Assembly (NCBI GenBank): GCA_018372435.1
Contig: JAHAJA010000004.1
Coordinates: 1-64,000 of the forward strand
Source of the DNA: Clostridiales bacterium
GTDB lineage: Bacteria; Bacillota; Clostridia; Lachnospirales; Lachnospiraceae
Direction of reading: 5' to 3'
Length of the DNA: 64,000 nucleotides
The notes below the pieces were generated by a model. That model was not told where the DNA came from and did no database searches. It worked only from the letters and a program-made list of their open reading frames with translations. Shown here one piece after another: positions 6,701 to 15,393 of this stretch. The translations under genes and the position numbers were made by a program. Within the stretch, counting starts at the first letter, position 1. Each line of letters opens with the position of its first letter.

Positions 6701-9474
6701 CAAATCTAGCATTAGGTAAAAAGGTAACGGCATCATCCTTCGTTTATATCTTCCGTGGCGAGAATATTAATGATGGGAACACTAGTACATATTGGGAAGG
6801 TCAAGGCGGATACCCAGACACCGTTAGCGTTGATCTTGGTAGGAATGCAGATATTTCTTCGCTTGTATTAAAGCTTAACCCAGATAGTGTCTGGGCTACA
6901 AGAAATCAAACGATAGAAGTTTTGGTACATACGCAGGATAATACAACGTATACAACATTAGTAGGGGCGAAAGCCTATACTTTCAATCCAACTAATAAAA
7001 ACACAGTAACCATACCAGTATCAACGAGAGCTAGTGCAGTAGAGTTAAAGTTTACTGCCAATAGTGGTTCATCTGCGGGTCAATTAGCTGAGTTTGAGAT
7101 TTATGGAGTAAGTGCTCCAAATCCTGATTTAACAGTTACTTCGTTGCAGACGATACCAGCATCACCAATCGAAACAGACCAGATAACGGTTAATGCGATT
7201 GTGAAGAATCAAGGTACTGTTGCATCAAAAGCTACTACTGTTAATTTTTATCTAGGTACCAATCTAGTAAGTAGTGCGTCAGTACCTGCATTAGAAGCGG
7301 GAGCTTCCACTACGGTATCAGTTAAATTAGCGGAGCAAAATGCCGCAGAGTATAATCTTATAGCAGTAGTTGATGAAGAAAACAAAGTAATAGAGATGGA
7401 TAAGAGCAATAATAAGAAAGAAGTAAAGTTAACTGTACAAGAGGTAACGAGTGCAGACCTTATCGGGGTATTAACTTGGACACCTGGAAATCCTAGTGCA
7501 GGTAATTTAGTTGATTTTACGGTAACACTTAAAAATCAAGGAAATATCTCCACATCAAATGGAAATCATGAGGTTATTGTAAAGCTAATTAACGAGGCAG
7601 GTAGTGTAATTAAAACATTTACAAAATCTTATACTGGTGCACTTACTGCCGGCAATGCGGCTACATTAAGTATGGGTTCCTGGACAGCGGTAGATGGAAG
7701 TTATAGAGTTACTTGCGATGTGGCTGTTGATGAGAAAGAAGTGGGAGTAAAACGTACGAATAATTCCTCAGAGAGAACTTTCTTCTCAGGAAGAGGAGCC
7801 AACCTTCCTTTTTCAACCTTAGAATTGGAGGCAGCTTCAAACAAAATTAATGGAACTGTTTTGCCTAAGAACTATAAATTAGCAGATTATGCTGGTGAAG
7901 CTTCAGGTAGAAGCGCAGTATATCTTGATGACGTAGGAGAATCTGTAGAATTCACATTAGCTTCTGACGCCAACGCATTTGTACTTCGAAGTTCCATTAA
8001 AGAAGGATCAAGCGGAACAATCAGCTTATATATTAATGGCGAAAGCAAGGGAGATTTTAACGTTACATCTAAGTATTCCCATGTGTATGCATCACCAACA
8101 ACACTTGATCGACTGGGATATAATAATTCAGGAGACCAAGCCTATTGGTTGTATGAGGATGCGCAAATACTATTGAATCAAGTGTATCCAGCAGGAACGA
8201 AAGTAAGAATACAAAAAGATACTACTGATGTGCCATGGATTTATGTTGATATGATGGAATATGAACATGTTCTACCTGCGGCTACGAATCCAGATCCTTC
8301 TAGATATGTAGAAGTTACAACAAGTAAAACAATAGAACAAGCTTTGAATGAAGCTAGAATGGATACAACAAAAACGGGTATATTTATCCCAGCGGGAGAA
8401 TGGGAACTTAGTTCTAAAATCAGAGTTTACGGACGTGCACTAGAGATTATAGGAGCTGGACCATGGCATACGAAACTTGTTGCGCCACAAACAAGAAGTA
8501 ATATGGATATCGGATTCTCAATCGCTTCTTCAGCGAATGGTTCAACGATTAAGAATCTGTCAGCATGGGGAAATTATCAATATCGCAGTGATGGCCCAGG
8601 CAAATTTATTGATGGAGATAAGATTCAGAATGTGACAATTGAGAATGTATGGGCAGAACACTTTGTTTGTTTATATTGGGGTGTAGGTTCCTCTTATAAT
8701 ACATTCAAAAACTGCCGAATTAAGAATCTATTCGCAGATGGAATTAATATGACGAATGGATCCTCATACAATACAATTGAAAACTGCTATGCAAGAGCTT
8801 GCGGTGATGATGCATTTGCTTCCTTTAGTGCAATTGATAGTGGTGGGACTTCTTATAATACAGGAAACGTGTATACAAATCTGACAGCAGTTTGTACTCG
8901 CCGTGCAGCAGGATTTGCAATCTATGGAGGTTCTGGAAACAAATTTACGAATCTATATGTAGCAGATTCTCTTACATATCCAGGGGTTACAATTAGTAGC
9001 TTAAGCTTCGGCTATAATACACTTGGATTTGGTGATGCAGAAACATTATTTGATGGAATTACTATCGACCGTTGTGGTGGTGACTTCTATACAAGTAATG
9101 GTGCAGATGACAAAATTAATGAATACCAAAACTTTGGAGCTATTTGGATCTACTCTGGAGATAGAGTACTCAAGAATATTACAGTAAAGAATGTTAATAT
9201 TAATGATGCTGTTTACTTCGGAATTATGTTCCAAACAAAACATGCAGATAAGATTCCTATGCAAAATATGAATTTTGAGAATATTGTTATTAATGGGGCA
9301 GAGCGATATGGAATCAAATTTGTAGTTGCAGCAGAGAACGGTCAAGGACCTTGTTTTGGTAGTGCTAACTTCAAAAATGTTAAGATATATAATGCCAAAG
9401 TCAAAGCAGTTTACGGATTAGAAAAGTGCCCAGACTTTAAAGTAAACAAAATAGGAACGGATAACAATTGGTAA
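3784..9474 (+). CDS. Secreted multidomain glycoside hydrolase with two GH87-like beta-helix domains
   Basis: 1,896 residues with a signal peptide (residues 1 to about 29, ending VFAKK). Domain order: ricin/fascin-like trefoil (~32-160), CBM-like beta-sandwich (~185-360), right-handed beta-helix 1 (~368-775), a (DPT)n linker (~790-835), CARDB (~838-955), discoidin/F5-8-type module (~974-1115), two more CARDB modules (~1118-1218, ~1222-1335), a second CBM-like sandwich (~1345-1500) and beta-helix 2 (~1508-1896). Both helices carry the GH87 pattern, ADG(V/I)N then CGDD/NGDD: D533, D556, D557 and D1652, D1675, D1676, with identical spacing. GH87 enzymes are alpha-1,3-glucanases or mycodextranases, so an extracellular alpha-glucan is the likely substrate. 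ATG 3784 follows AAAGGAGACG. No sortase or S-layer anchor is seen. The GH87 call rests on motifs and architecture; exact substrate unknown. Confidence 0.75.
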   Translation: MSKRMRKIIAVIIILSMIIPNQVPAVFAKKVTNDATVFIKTTSNAYLYAEGSDVKSGELKEKNPNYIWKVIKKSDGTYWIQNMGTSSYMCLEYTNGTVRLESTIYEVWMSSKWYIEGDENTSTIDNMWKSTRNNGTGGFLYTKDKDSTTYYGTTAQSWIIEDYSASSNVDDDGVPGKLTNAHAGDAISIPGANADANSIGASMPYVRYDSENASIGGGAILTSSNDWSLTNIASQASNQSYVSLPTNGSYAEWTTFSSGNGIVMRFTLPDSADGMGQTGSLDVYVNGAKVKTVDLTSYYMWQYLNGGAGDTPGNGTACFAFDEVHFRLEQSLQPGDKIRIQSTKANGLTYGVDFLEIEETGKPIGQPAGSYSVVEFGAVPDDGVDDYAAITACIAAADAAGKDVYFPEGTYHINQIWRVSASNMMITGAGMWFTNIQFTNSGQQKGGISGAGDGSTYNIEFCNMYINSNLRSRYGENAIYKCFMDVFDGNSLIHDIWEEHFECGFWVGDYNGSLDYSDNLKIVNCRIRNNLADGVNFCQGTSNATVYNCSIRNNGDDGLAMWNNNYMSAKDESNNVFCYNTIDLSWRAGGIAIYGGDGHKVYNNYIRDSFMASGIHLNTTFSGYKFDNTKNIQFDNNIIIRSGASYDTWQSEYGAIDIIGATKNVTFNNTYIYDAQHDGIRIGDSISNIVFNKLNIFGTGVDGKKPNYSSLPHLGAAIMSFGGNPNVTINDLTLRKIAYADTYYLNNANVKLNNVTNEGNTGYTIPKYPEVETIATDHSNQILKPIIVPPTDPTDPTDPTDPTDPTDPTDPTDPTDPTDPTDPTDPTDPTNPTAPYGNPDMVITDIIWTPEKPAKGNDVVFSAVIKNQGTGVANPDVINGVQFQIDGSCVAWSDTNKTQIMPGESITVTANNGPSGSATWKATTGTHTVLAWVNDVNRYQESNANNNKTTELITVTDQVIVDPDPPVNPSEGSNLALGKKVTASSFVYIFRGENINDGNTSTYWEGQGGYPDTVSVDLGRNADISSLVLKLNPDSVWATRNQTIEVLVHTQDNTTYTTLVGAKAYTFNPTNKNTVTIPVSTRASAVELKFTANSGSSAGQLAEFEIYGVSAPNPDLTVTSLQTIPASPIETDQITVNAIVKNQGTVASKATTVNFYLGTNLVSSASVPALEAGASTTVSVKLAEQNAAEYNLIAVVDEENKVIEMDKSNNKKEVKLTVQEVTSADLIGVLTWTPGNPSAGNLVDFTVTLKNQGNISTSNGNHEVIVKLINEAGSVIKTFTKSYTGALTAGNAATLSMGSWTAVDGSYRVTCDVAVDEKEVGVKRTNNSSERTFFSGRGANLPFSTLELEAASNKINGTVLPKNYKLADYAGEASGRSAVYLDDVGESVEFTLASDANAFVLRSSIKEGSSGTISLYINGESKGDFNVTSKYSHVYASPTTLDRLGYNNSGDQAYWLYEDAQILLNQVYPAGTKVRIQKDTTDVPWIYVDMMEYEHVLPAATNPDPSRYVEVTTSKTIEQALNEARMDTTKTGIFIPAGEWELSSKIRVYGRALEIIGAGPWHTKLVAPQTRSNMDIGFSIASSANGSTIKNLSAWGNYQYRSDGPGKFIDGDKIQNVTIENVWAEHFVCLYWGVGSSYNTFKNCRIKNLFADGINMTNGSSYNTIENCYARACGDDAFASFSAIDSGGTSYNTGNVYTNLTAVCTRRAAGFAIYGGSGNKFTNLYVADSLTYPGVTISSLSFGYNTLGFGDAETLFDGITIDRCGGDFYTSNGADDKINEYQNFGAIWIYSGDRVLKNITVKNVNINDAVYFGIMFQTKHADKIPMQNMNFENIVINGAERYGIKFVVAAENGQGPCFGSANFKNVKIYNAKVKAVYGLEKCPDFKVNKIGTDNNW
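6154..6282 (+). repeat. 9-bp tandem repeat encoding the (Asp-Pro-Thr)n linker
   Basis: About 14 units alternating between GATCCAACA and GATCCAACG, with a few GACCCAACG, encode a TDP repeat between beta-helix 1 and the first CARDB module. Such linkers separate catalytic and binding modules. Near-identical DNA units imply recent slippage, so length may vary between strains. Long antisense frames here are by-products of the repeat. Confidence 0.85.
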
Positions 9475-9499
9475 AAGTAATAGTATTATGATTTAGCTA

Positions 9500-9537
9500 A
9501 GATAGCCTTGCGACACGTGGATCGCAGGGCTATTTTA
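9500..9537 (+). terminator. Terminator of the GH87-like gene
   Basis: Stem ATAGCCTTGCGA / TCGCAGGGCTAT with an 8-nt loop and TTTTAG tail, 25 nt after the stop codon. Confidence 0.75.
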
Positions 9538-9618
9538 GTGGACTCTAGATTTTACAGTAATTATTGCACATACTTGTAGTACAAATCGGTCAAGTTGAGG
9601 AAGAATATTCATTTTTAT

Positions 9619-9647
9619 TTGATTGATTACATATGTTGTGTTAAAAT
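9619..9647 (+). promoter_or_regulatory. Possible transketolase promoter
   Basis: TTGATT (9619-9624), 17 nt, TAAAAT (9642-9647), about 120 nt upstream of the transketolase start. Acceptable match with optimal spacing. Confidence 0.4.
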
Positions 9648-9767
9648 AAGTAGGATTAATAGCTTATTAGTTATTAATAATTGGAGATAATAGAGTTAGA
9701 CAAGGGTTTAGCTTTCATTATATACTGAACAGTTAAGTAGCATGACAAGACAAGAGGAGGTTGAAAA

Positions 9768-10604
9768 ATGAACAAGCTTGAGCTTCAAAAGACTGCTAAC
9801 GAAATTAGAAAAGGTATCGTTACGGCAGTGCATAGTGCAAAATCCGGCCATCCAGGCGGATCATTATCAGCAGCAGACATTTTCACGTATCTATATTTTG
9901 AGGAAATGAATATCGATCCAAAGGACCCACAAAAGAGTGACAGAGACCGTTTCGTATTATCAAAGGGACATGTAGCTCCAGGGCTTTATTCAACTTTGGC
10001 ACAAAGAGGGTTCTTCCCAGTTGAGGATCTTACTACATTACGTCACGTTGGTTCTTATCTACAAGGACATCCAGATAAGAAGCACATTCCAGGTGTTGAT
10101 ATGTCAAGTGGTTCATTAGGCCAAGGCGTTTCAGCAGCTGTTGGTATGGCTTTATCAGCTAAATTATCGAATGATCCTTACCGTGTATACACACTTTTAG
10201 GTGATGGAGAAATCCAAGAAGGTCAAGTATGGGAAGCAGCAATGTTTGCTGGCGCTCGTAATTTAGATAATTTAGTAGTAATCGTTGATAACAATGGCTT
10301 ACAAATTGATGGTAATATTGAAGATATATGTTCCCCATATCCAATTGACAAGAAATTTGAAGCATTTAATTTCAATGTAATTAACGTTGATGCACATAAT
10401 TTTGATGAATTAGCTGATGCCTTTAAGAAAGCAAGAGAATGCAAAGGACAACCTACTGCAATTATTGCAAAGAGTATTAAAGGTAAAGATGTATCATTCA
10501 TGGAAAATAATGCTGCTTGGCATGGTAGTGCACCAAATGATGAACAATACGAACTAGCAATGAATGATTTAGAGAAAGTAGGTGAAGCATTATGTCAGAA
10601 ATAA
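9768..10604 (+). CDS. Transketolase, N-terminal (thiamine-diphosphate-binding) subunit
   Basis: 278 residues corresponding to the first half of a standard (~650-residue) transketolase. It carries the TPP/Mg site GDGEIQEGQVWEAAMFAG...VDNNGLQIDG, and the early SAKSGHPGGSLSAADI and SKGHVAPGLYS motifs with the substrate-binding His residues. With the next gene it forms the split transketolase common in clostridia and archaea. It moves two-carbon ketol units between pentose-phosphate sugars in the cytoplasm, which matters for pentose use during plant polysaccharide growth. ATG follows AGAGGAGG by 8 nt. The stop overlaps the next start by 13 nt, indicating translational coupling. Confidence 0.95.
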   Translation: MNKLELQKTANEIRKGIVTAVHSAKSGHPGGSLSAADIFTYLYFEEMNIDPKDPQKSDRDRFVLSKGHVAPGLYSTLAQRGFFPVEDLTTLRHVGSYLQGHPDKKHIPGVDMSSGSLGQGVSAAVGMALSAKLSNDPYRVYTLLGDGEIQEGQVWEAAMFAGARNLDNLVVIVDNNGLQIDGNIEDICSPYPIDKKFEAFNFNVINVDAHNFDELADAFKKARECKGQPTAIIAKSIKGKDVSFMENNAAWHGSAPNDEQYELAMNDLEKVGEALCQK

Positions 10605-11536
10605 AGAAAATTGCAACAAGAGATAGTTATGGTAATGCTTTAACTGAATTAGGAAAAGAATACGATAACTTATATGTATTAGATGCTGACTTAGCAGCTG
10701 CTACAAAAACAGGTATCTTTCAAAAAGCTTTCCCTGAAAGACATATTGATTGTGGTATCGCAGAATGTAACATGGTTGGTATAGCAGCTGGTATGGCTAC
10801 AACTGGTAAAATTCCTTTTGTTAGTTCATTTGCTATGTTCGCAGCAGGTCGTGCTTTCGAACAAGTTAGAAACTCAGTTGCATATCCACATCTAAATGTT
10901 AAAATTGGTGCTACACATGCAGGTATATCTGTAGGTGAAGATGGTGCTACTCACCAATGTAATGAAGATATTGCTTTAATGAGAACTATTCCAGGAATGG
11001 TAGTTATCAATCCTTCTGATGATGTAGAAGCAAAAGCAGCAGTTAGAGCAGCAGCTGAATATGATGGACCAGTATATTTACGTTTTGGTCGTCTTGCAGT
11101 ACCTGTAATCAATGATACACCAGACTACAAATTTGAAATCGGAAAAGGTGTACTTTTACAAGAAGGAACAGATATTACATTAGTAGCTACTGGATTATGT
11201 GTATCAGAAACTTTAGAAGCAGCTAAGAAATTAGAAGCAGATGGAATCTCAGTAGAAGTAATCAATATTCATACGATTAAACCACTTGATGAAGAGATAA
11301 TTGTTACAAGTGCTAAGAAAACAAACAAAGTTGTTACAGTGGAGGAGCATTCTGTAATCGGTGGTCTTGGTAGCGCAGTTTGTGATGCATTAGCTGCAAA
11401 TTATCCAACTAAAGTTATGAAGATTGGTGTTAATGATGTATTCGGTGAAAGCGGTCCAGCTGTAGAATTAATTAAAAAATACGGTTTAGACGCAGAAAGC
11501 ATCTATAATAGAGTCAAAGAATTTGCTCGCGCTTAA
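10592..11536 (+). CDS. Transketolase, C-terminal subunit
   Basis: 314 residues matching the pyrimidine-binding and C-terminal domains of transketolase: ATRDSYGNAL at the start, the conserved glutamate region DCGIAECNMVGIAAGMA, the TPP pyrimidine contact segment FVSSFAMFAAGRAFEQ, GATHAGISVGEDGATHQ, and the C-terminal VTVEEHSVIGGLGSAV. Start ATG 10592 lies inside the N-subunit gene, so both chains should be made in equal amounts. Followed by an imperfect hairpin and T-rich sequence. Function is clear from family knowledge; nothing is missing. Confidence 0.95.
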   Translation: MSEIKKIATRDSYGNALTELGKEYDNLYVLDADLAAATKTGIFQKAFPERHIDCGIAECNMVGIAAGMATTGKIPFVSSFAMFAAGRAFEQVRNSVAYPHLNVKIGATHAGISVGEDGATHQCNEDIALMRTIPGMVVINPSDDVEAKAAVRAAAEYDGPVYLRFGRLAVPVINDTPDYKFEIGKGVLLQEGTDITLVATGLCVSETLEAAKKLEADGISVEVINIHTIKPLDEEIIVTSAKKTNKVVTVEEHSVIGGLGSAVCDALAANYPTKVMKIGVNDVFGESGPAVELIKKYGLDAESIYNRVKEFARA

Positions 11537-11559
11537 TGTAGAATAATATATTATATAAG

Positions 11560-11633
11560 GAAAAGGATACGAAATATTTTGATGGTTTATTTCAGAATAT
11601 TTGGTATCTTTTCTTTTATTTTTAATATCTTTT
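11560..11633 (+). terminator. Terminator after the transketolase genes
   Basis: Long imperfect stem: AAAAGGATACGAAATATT pairs with AATATTTGGTATCTTTT across a ~15-nt loop, then CTTTTATTTTT. Confidence 0.5.
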
Positions 11634-11700
11634 TATATATTTTACATCGAATTAGAAACATTGAAGAAACTAACTATTAACGCAGAAAGAGGAGGGGTTT

Positions 11701-12768
11701 ATGAAGCATCATTGTAGGTTATTAAAAATATTACTAGTGATTATTCTGTGTATTACTATGATTCCGATTTATTTAGGGTCACAAGTTAAGGAGACAAAAG
11801 TGTTTTTACCAAACAAAAATGAGACTAATCTAACAGAACTAACAAAATCAAATGTTTTAGAACCAGTGATTACGTTTGATTCCTTTAAGCGTGTTGCGTA
11901 TTATCCCGATTGGTACGCAGATGTGGTAGACGATGTACCATTTAGTAAGTTAACACATATTAACTATGCATTTGCTATTCCTACATCAGATGGTAATATT
12001 AGAGATTTAGAAGATACAGCAATAGTTAATAAACTCATATCTACAGCTCATAACAATGGTGTTAAAGTATTGATTGCAGTAGGTGGTTGGTCCTATAATG
12101 GATACCCACTAGAGGATACATTTGCTAAGGCAACAAATACGGATGCAAAATGTGAAAAATTAGCAAACAGCATTCTAAGTTTAATTGATACCTATGGATT
12201 TGATGGAGCTGATATTGACTGGGAATATCCAAGGAAGAAAACCCGTTCACAATACAATGTGCTTATGACCTATCTAAGGCAGGGGTTAGATAGAAGAGGA
12301 AAGTTATTAACTGCCGCAGTTGTAGGAAATGGTTCTATTGGGTATGGACAAACCGATAAAGTACTTAACATGTTAGATTGGGTTAATGTAATGGCTTATG
12401 ACGGTGATGACGGTTCTGGGCATTCCCCATATGACTTTGCAGTTGAATGCGGAGAATACTGGACAAATACTAGAGGATTAAGTAAAGACAAAGTCGTACT
12501 GGGGGTACCATTCTATGAAAGACCGAACTGGGCGTCATATGCTGACATCATTGAGAATAACTCAGCAAATGCTTATAAAGATTCTACGGTAATGAATGGT
12601 ACAACAGTTTATTATAACGGTATCAATACCATGAAAGATAAGACTACATGGGCATGTAATAACGTAGGTGGTATTATGATCTGGGAGATAATAATGGATT
12701 CAAATAATGAGCAATTAAGTTTGTTAAATACAATATATGATACAGTTAAGGAGTTGTTAGATAAATAA
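11701..12768 (+). CDS. Secreted glycoside hydrolase family 18 (chitinase-like) protein
   Basis: 355 residues. A signal peptide or N-terminal membrane anchor is formed by residues ~7-27 (LLKILLVIILCITMIPIYLG). The GH18 TIM barrel follows: RVAYYPDWYAD as strand 1, KLTHINYAFAIP as strand 2, KVLIAVGGWSYNG as strand 3, and the catalytic DxxDxDxE motif in FDGADIDWEYP, with D168, D171, D173 and proton donor E175. LDWVNVMAYD and a late GGIMIWEI strand complete the fold. Substrate is chitin or another N-acetylglucosamine polymer by family; a peptidoglycan or glycoprotein role is possible because no chitin-binding module is present. ATG 11701 follows AGAGGAGGGG. Single-gene transcript with a strong terminator. 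Confidence 0.88.
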   Translation: MKHHCRLLKILLVIILCITMIPIYLGSQVKETKVFLPNKNETNLTELTKSNVLEPVITFDSFKRVAYYPDWYADVVDDVPFSKLTHINYAFAIPTSDGNIRDLEDTAIVNKLISTAHNNGVKVLIAVGGWSYNGYPLEDTFAKATNTDAKCEKLANSILSLIDTYGFDGADIDWEYPRKKTRSQYNVLMTYLRQGLDRRGKLLTAAVVGNGSIGYGQTDKVLNMLDWVNVMAYDGDDGSGHSPYDFAVECGEYWTNTRGLSKDKVVLGVPFYERPNWASYADIIENNSANAYKDSTVMNGTTVYYNGINTMKDKTTWACNNVGGIMIWEIIMDSNNEQLSLLNTIYDTVKELLDK

Positions 12769-13096
12769 GTATATACCCGCCGATAAAAAAACAATCTCGA
12801 ATAGTTGGTCGTCTATGACATATCGTTGATATTTCTATAGATACACAACCTTTTGAGATTGTTTTTTATTACTTTTTTATTGGTTTCATGATCAAAAACA
12901 TAGTTTAGACTAGTTATAATGTAAAATAATTAAAGTAAATATGTAAATAAAAATAGATAGAATAAAAATTTTTTAGATGATATTGTTTGAAAGACACATA
13001 TTACTATAGTTATGATTTTGAAGGGGAGAGGGGAAGTATAAACAAAGAGAAGTGCTAAGCAACAGTAACTACATACAAGGAGAAGGAGGTAAAGTA
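12769..13096 (+). other. Intergenic region before the GH5 gene
   Basis: 328 nt. It contains the GH18 terminator and then AT-rich sequence with a possible -10 (TATAAT near 12918) but no convincing -35. A purine-rich stretch GAAGGGGAGAGGGGAAG lies at about 13019-13035, some 60 nt ahead of the gene. No riboswitch recognised. Confidence 0.5.
12785..12869 (+). terminator. Terminator of the GH18 gene
   Basis: AAAAAACAATCTC pairs with GAGATTGTTTTTT around a ~55-nt interior that can form its own minor hairpin. Because both arms end in A/T runs it could work in both directions. Confidence 0.65.
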
Positions 13097-15061
13097 ATGG
13101 TAAAACTTAGAAAACGAGTACTTAGTTTATTCACACTAATGATAATGTTAGTTGGGGCTTTATTTATGGGGGATCAAAATAAAATTCATACATATGCGGC
13201 GATGAATTATTCAGAATTCCCTTCGGGGTATACGTATCCAACACAAATGAGGGGTTTGTCAGCTTTTGACTTGGTTTCTGATATGGGGGCGGGCTGGAAT
13301 CTGGGTAATTCACTAGAATCGTCTGACAATGAAACAAACTGGGGAAATCCTCGTACAACAAAAGCTATGATTGATGCTATTGCTGCCAAGGGATTTAGAA
13401 CTTTAAGAATTCCAGTACGCTGGGATGATAATTATTCAAATGCATCTAATTATACAATTAAATCAGAATACATGGATCGAGTAGAGACAGTAGTAAATTA
13501 TGGTTTAGCAAATGGTATGTATGTTATCATTAATGTGCATCATAATGATTTACAAAATATGGTCAGTACGGACTATTCTATACAGACACGAGTAAAGAAT
13601 GAATTGAAAGCTATCTGGACACAAGTAGGAAATCGCTTTAAAAATTATGGGGACAAATTAATATTCGAAGTGAATAATGAACCAAGAAGCGGTGAAGATT
13701 GGGGAGGTAACGGGACTTATTATACTATTGTGAATGAATATAATGAAGCTGGACGTGCCGCTATTCGCGCAACTGGAGGAAACAATAGTAGCCGATTAAT
13801 TATGTTACCAACATACTGTGCATCAGCTGATAGTCCTAAACTCTATGGCTGGAAAAACTTAAGTAACGATACTATGGTAGCAGTTTCTATTCATGCTTAT
13901 CTTCCTTTTGATTTTGCATTTGAGGGAAGTGGACATTCTAACTGGACGGATGCAGACTATGCTTCACTCGCATCGGTATTTAATAATTTGAAGTCAGTTT
14001 TTATTGATAAAGGAATACCTGTGGTTATAGGAGAATTCGGTGCAACGAATAAATCTAATACGGCGGATCGTGAAAAATATGCATCTATATATCCGACGTT
14101 AGCAACACAATTTTCTCAAATTAAAATTCCTTGTGTTTGGTGGGATAACAATGCCTTTAACTATGGTTCAGAGAATTTTGGTATCTTTAACCGTTCTAAC
14201 AATACGTTTACGTATAGCGGTATTGCAGATGCATTAGTGAATGTATATAAAAAAGGAGATTCAGGTGGAGGCACTAACAACTATGTAAGTTTGTTTTGGG
14301 GGAATTCATCTGCAAGTTCTTGGGGGCAAGCAGTTTCTGTGAAAACAAAAAAGAATGGTGGCTCCTTTGATACTAGTAATATAAAAACAGGTGGACATTT
14401 CTATGTTGAATACAGTGGTGAATATGAAAAACTAGAATTAATTCTACAAAGCTGGTCGGGAGCTACGGAATGGGCAAAAGTAAAAATCAGCGAATCTGGT
14501 AGCGTAAATGGCCACTATTATGCTAAGTTTTCATATGAAAATTGTGTTTCCGCGTTAGGAACAAGCGATTTTGCAAATAAGTTGGATATGATTCATGTAG
14601 GGGCTATGGGTGCTAATATAACTGTATATTCGGTTTGCTATGATTTTGGAAATGGTGGTTCAGGGAACAACGATAACCAACAAGGAGGATCTTATAGCAC
14701 AGTATTCACTGGAGAAGCAAAAGCGGAGCCTTGGGGACAGGCAGTTTCTTTAATGGCTACGAAAGATGGGGGATCATTTAATGTAGAAACGATTACCGCC
14801 AACGGTTACTTCTATGTAGAATTTAGTGGAAAGAAAGATCAGATTGAGTTAATTCTACAAAGTTGGTCTGGTGGGGCTGAGTGGGCGAAAGTTTCACCAT
14901 CTGAAACGGGGGATATCAATGGTCGCTATTATGCGAAATTCTCCTATCAAAACTGTGTGAATGCCTTTGGCACAACTGATTTGAAGGGGAAACTTGATCA
15001 ATTACATGTGGGTGCTCAAAAGAACACAACAACGGTGTATTTATTGCGTTATTATAAGTGA
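13097..15061 (+). CDS. Secreted GH5 endoglucanase-like enzyme with two C-terminal repeat modules
   Basis: 654 residues. Signal peptide (residues ~1-35, VLSLFTLMIMLVGALFMG core). The GH5 catalytic barrel is ~50-385: GAGWNLGNSLE, FRTLRIPVRW, MYVIINVHHN, acid/base E195 in FEVNNEPR, VSIHAYLPFDF, and nucleophile E313 in VVIGEFGA. Two tandem ~120-residue modules follow (about 395-519 and 532-654). They share W-G-Q-AVS, GGSF, FYVE(Y/F)SG, LILQSWSG, EWAKV and YYAKFSY, and are probably carbohydrate-binding modules; I cannot name the family. Start ATG 13097 has GGAGG 7 nt upstream; the frame also opens at 13052 without a ribosome site. Likely acts on cellulose or mixed beta-glucan outside the cell. Confidence 0.87.
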   Translation: MVKLRKRVLSLFTLMIMLVGALFMGDQNKIHTYAAMNYSEFPSGYTYPTQMRGLSAFDLVSDMGAGWNLGNSLESSDNETNWGNPRTTKAMIDAIAAKGFRTLRIPVRWDDNYSNASNYTIKSEYMDRVETVVNYGLANGMYVIINVHHNDLQNMVSTDYSIQTRVKNELKAIWTQVGNRFKNYGDKLIFEVNNEPRSGEDWGGNGTYYTIVNEYNEAGRAAIRATGGNNSSRLIMLPTYCASADSPKLYGWKNLSNDTMVAVSIHAYLPFDFAFEGSGHSNWTDADYASLASVFNNLKSVFIDKGIPVVIGEFGATNKSNTADREKYASIYPTLATQFSQIKIPCVWWDNNAFNYGSENFGIFNRSNNTFTYSGIADALVNVYKKGDSGGGTNNYVSLFWGNSSASSWGQAVSVKTKKNGGSFDTSNIKTGGHFYVEYSGEYEKLELILQSWSGATEWAKVKISESGSVNGHYYAKFSYENCVSALGTSDFANKLDMIHVGAMGANITVYSVCYDFGNGGSGNNDNQQGGSYSTVFTGEAKAEPWGQAVSLMATKDGGSFNVETITANGYFYVEFSGKKDQIELILQSWSGGAEWAKVSPSETGDINGRYYAKFSYQNCVNAFGTTDLKGKLDQLHVGAQKNTTTVYLLRYYK

Positions 15062-15393
15062 TTGATTCGGGTGTTAAAAGCATGTGATGCAAACCATAGT
15101 TTATACGCAGCCCGCTCTCACCCTGCTGAAATTCGTAGTGGTACGTAAGGCTCTAAAATACAGAGATAAAGTGCCAACGACTTCATACAGTTACTCACAA
15201 TAAAAGTACGTAATATGTGTATATTCACTTGATAAAGCCATCACTTTTTGTGGTGGCTTTTAGTCTTAAAAACCTTCGGTTTCAGAGTGTCTCTATGCGG
15301 CAGGAATTAAGCTAAGGGCTGACTATACTAGTGACAACATATTAAATAATTGCTATAATTTAGAAATAAATATTATTGATAAAGGGGGCGAAT
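15062..15393 (+). other. Intergenic region between GH5 gene and sensor kinase
   Basis: 332 nt. It contains the terminator at 15232-15263. The stretch 15090-15180 is less AT-rich than its surroundings and has no ORF. Nothing else recognised. Confidence 0.45.
15232..15263 (+). terminator. Terminator of the GH5 gene
   Basis: AAGCCATCAC / GTGGTGGCTTTTAG hairpin with a 5-nt T loop. Confidence 0.7.
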
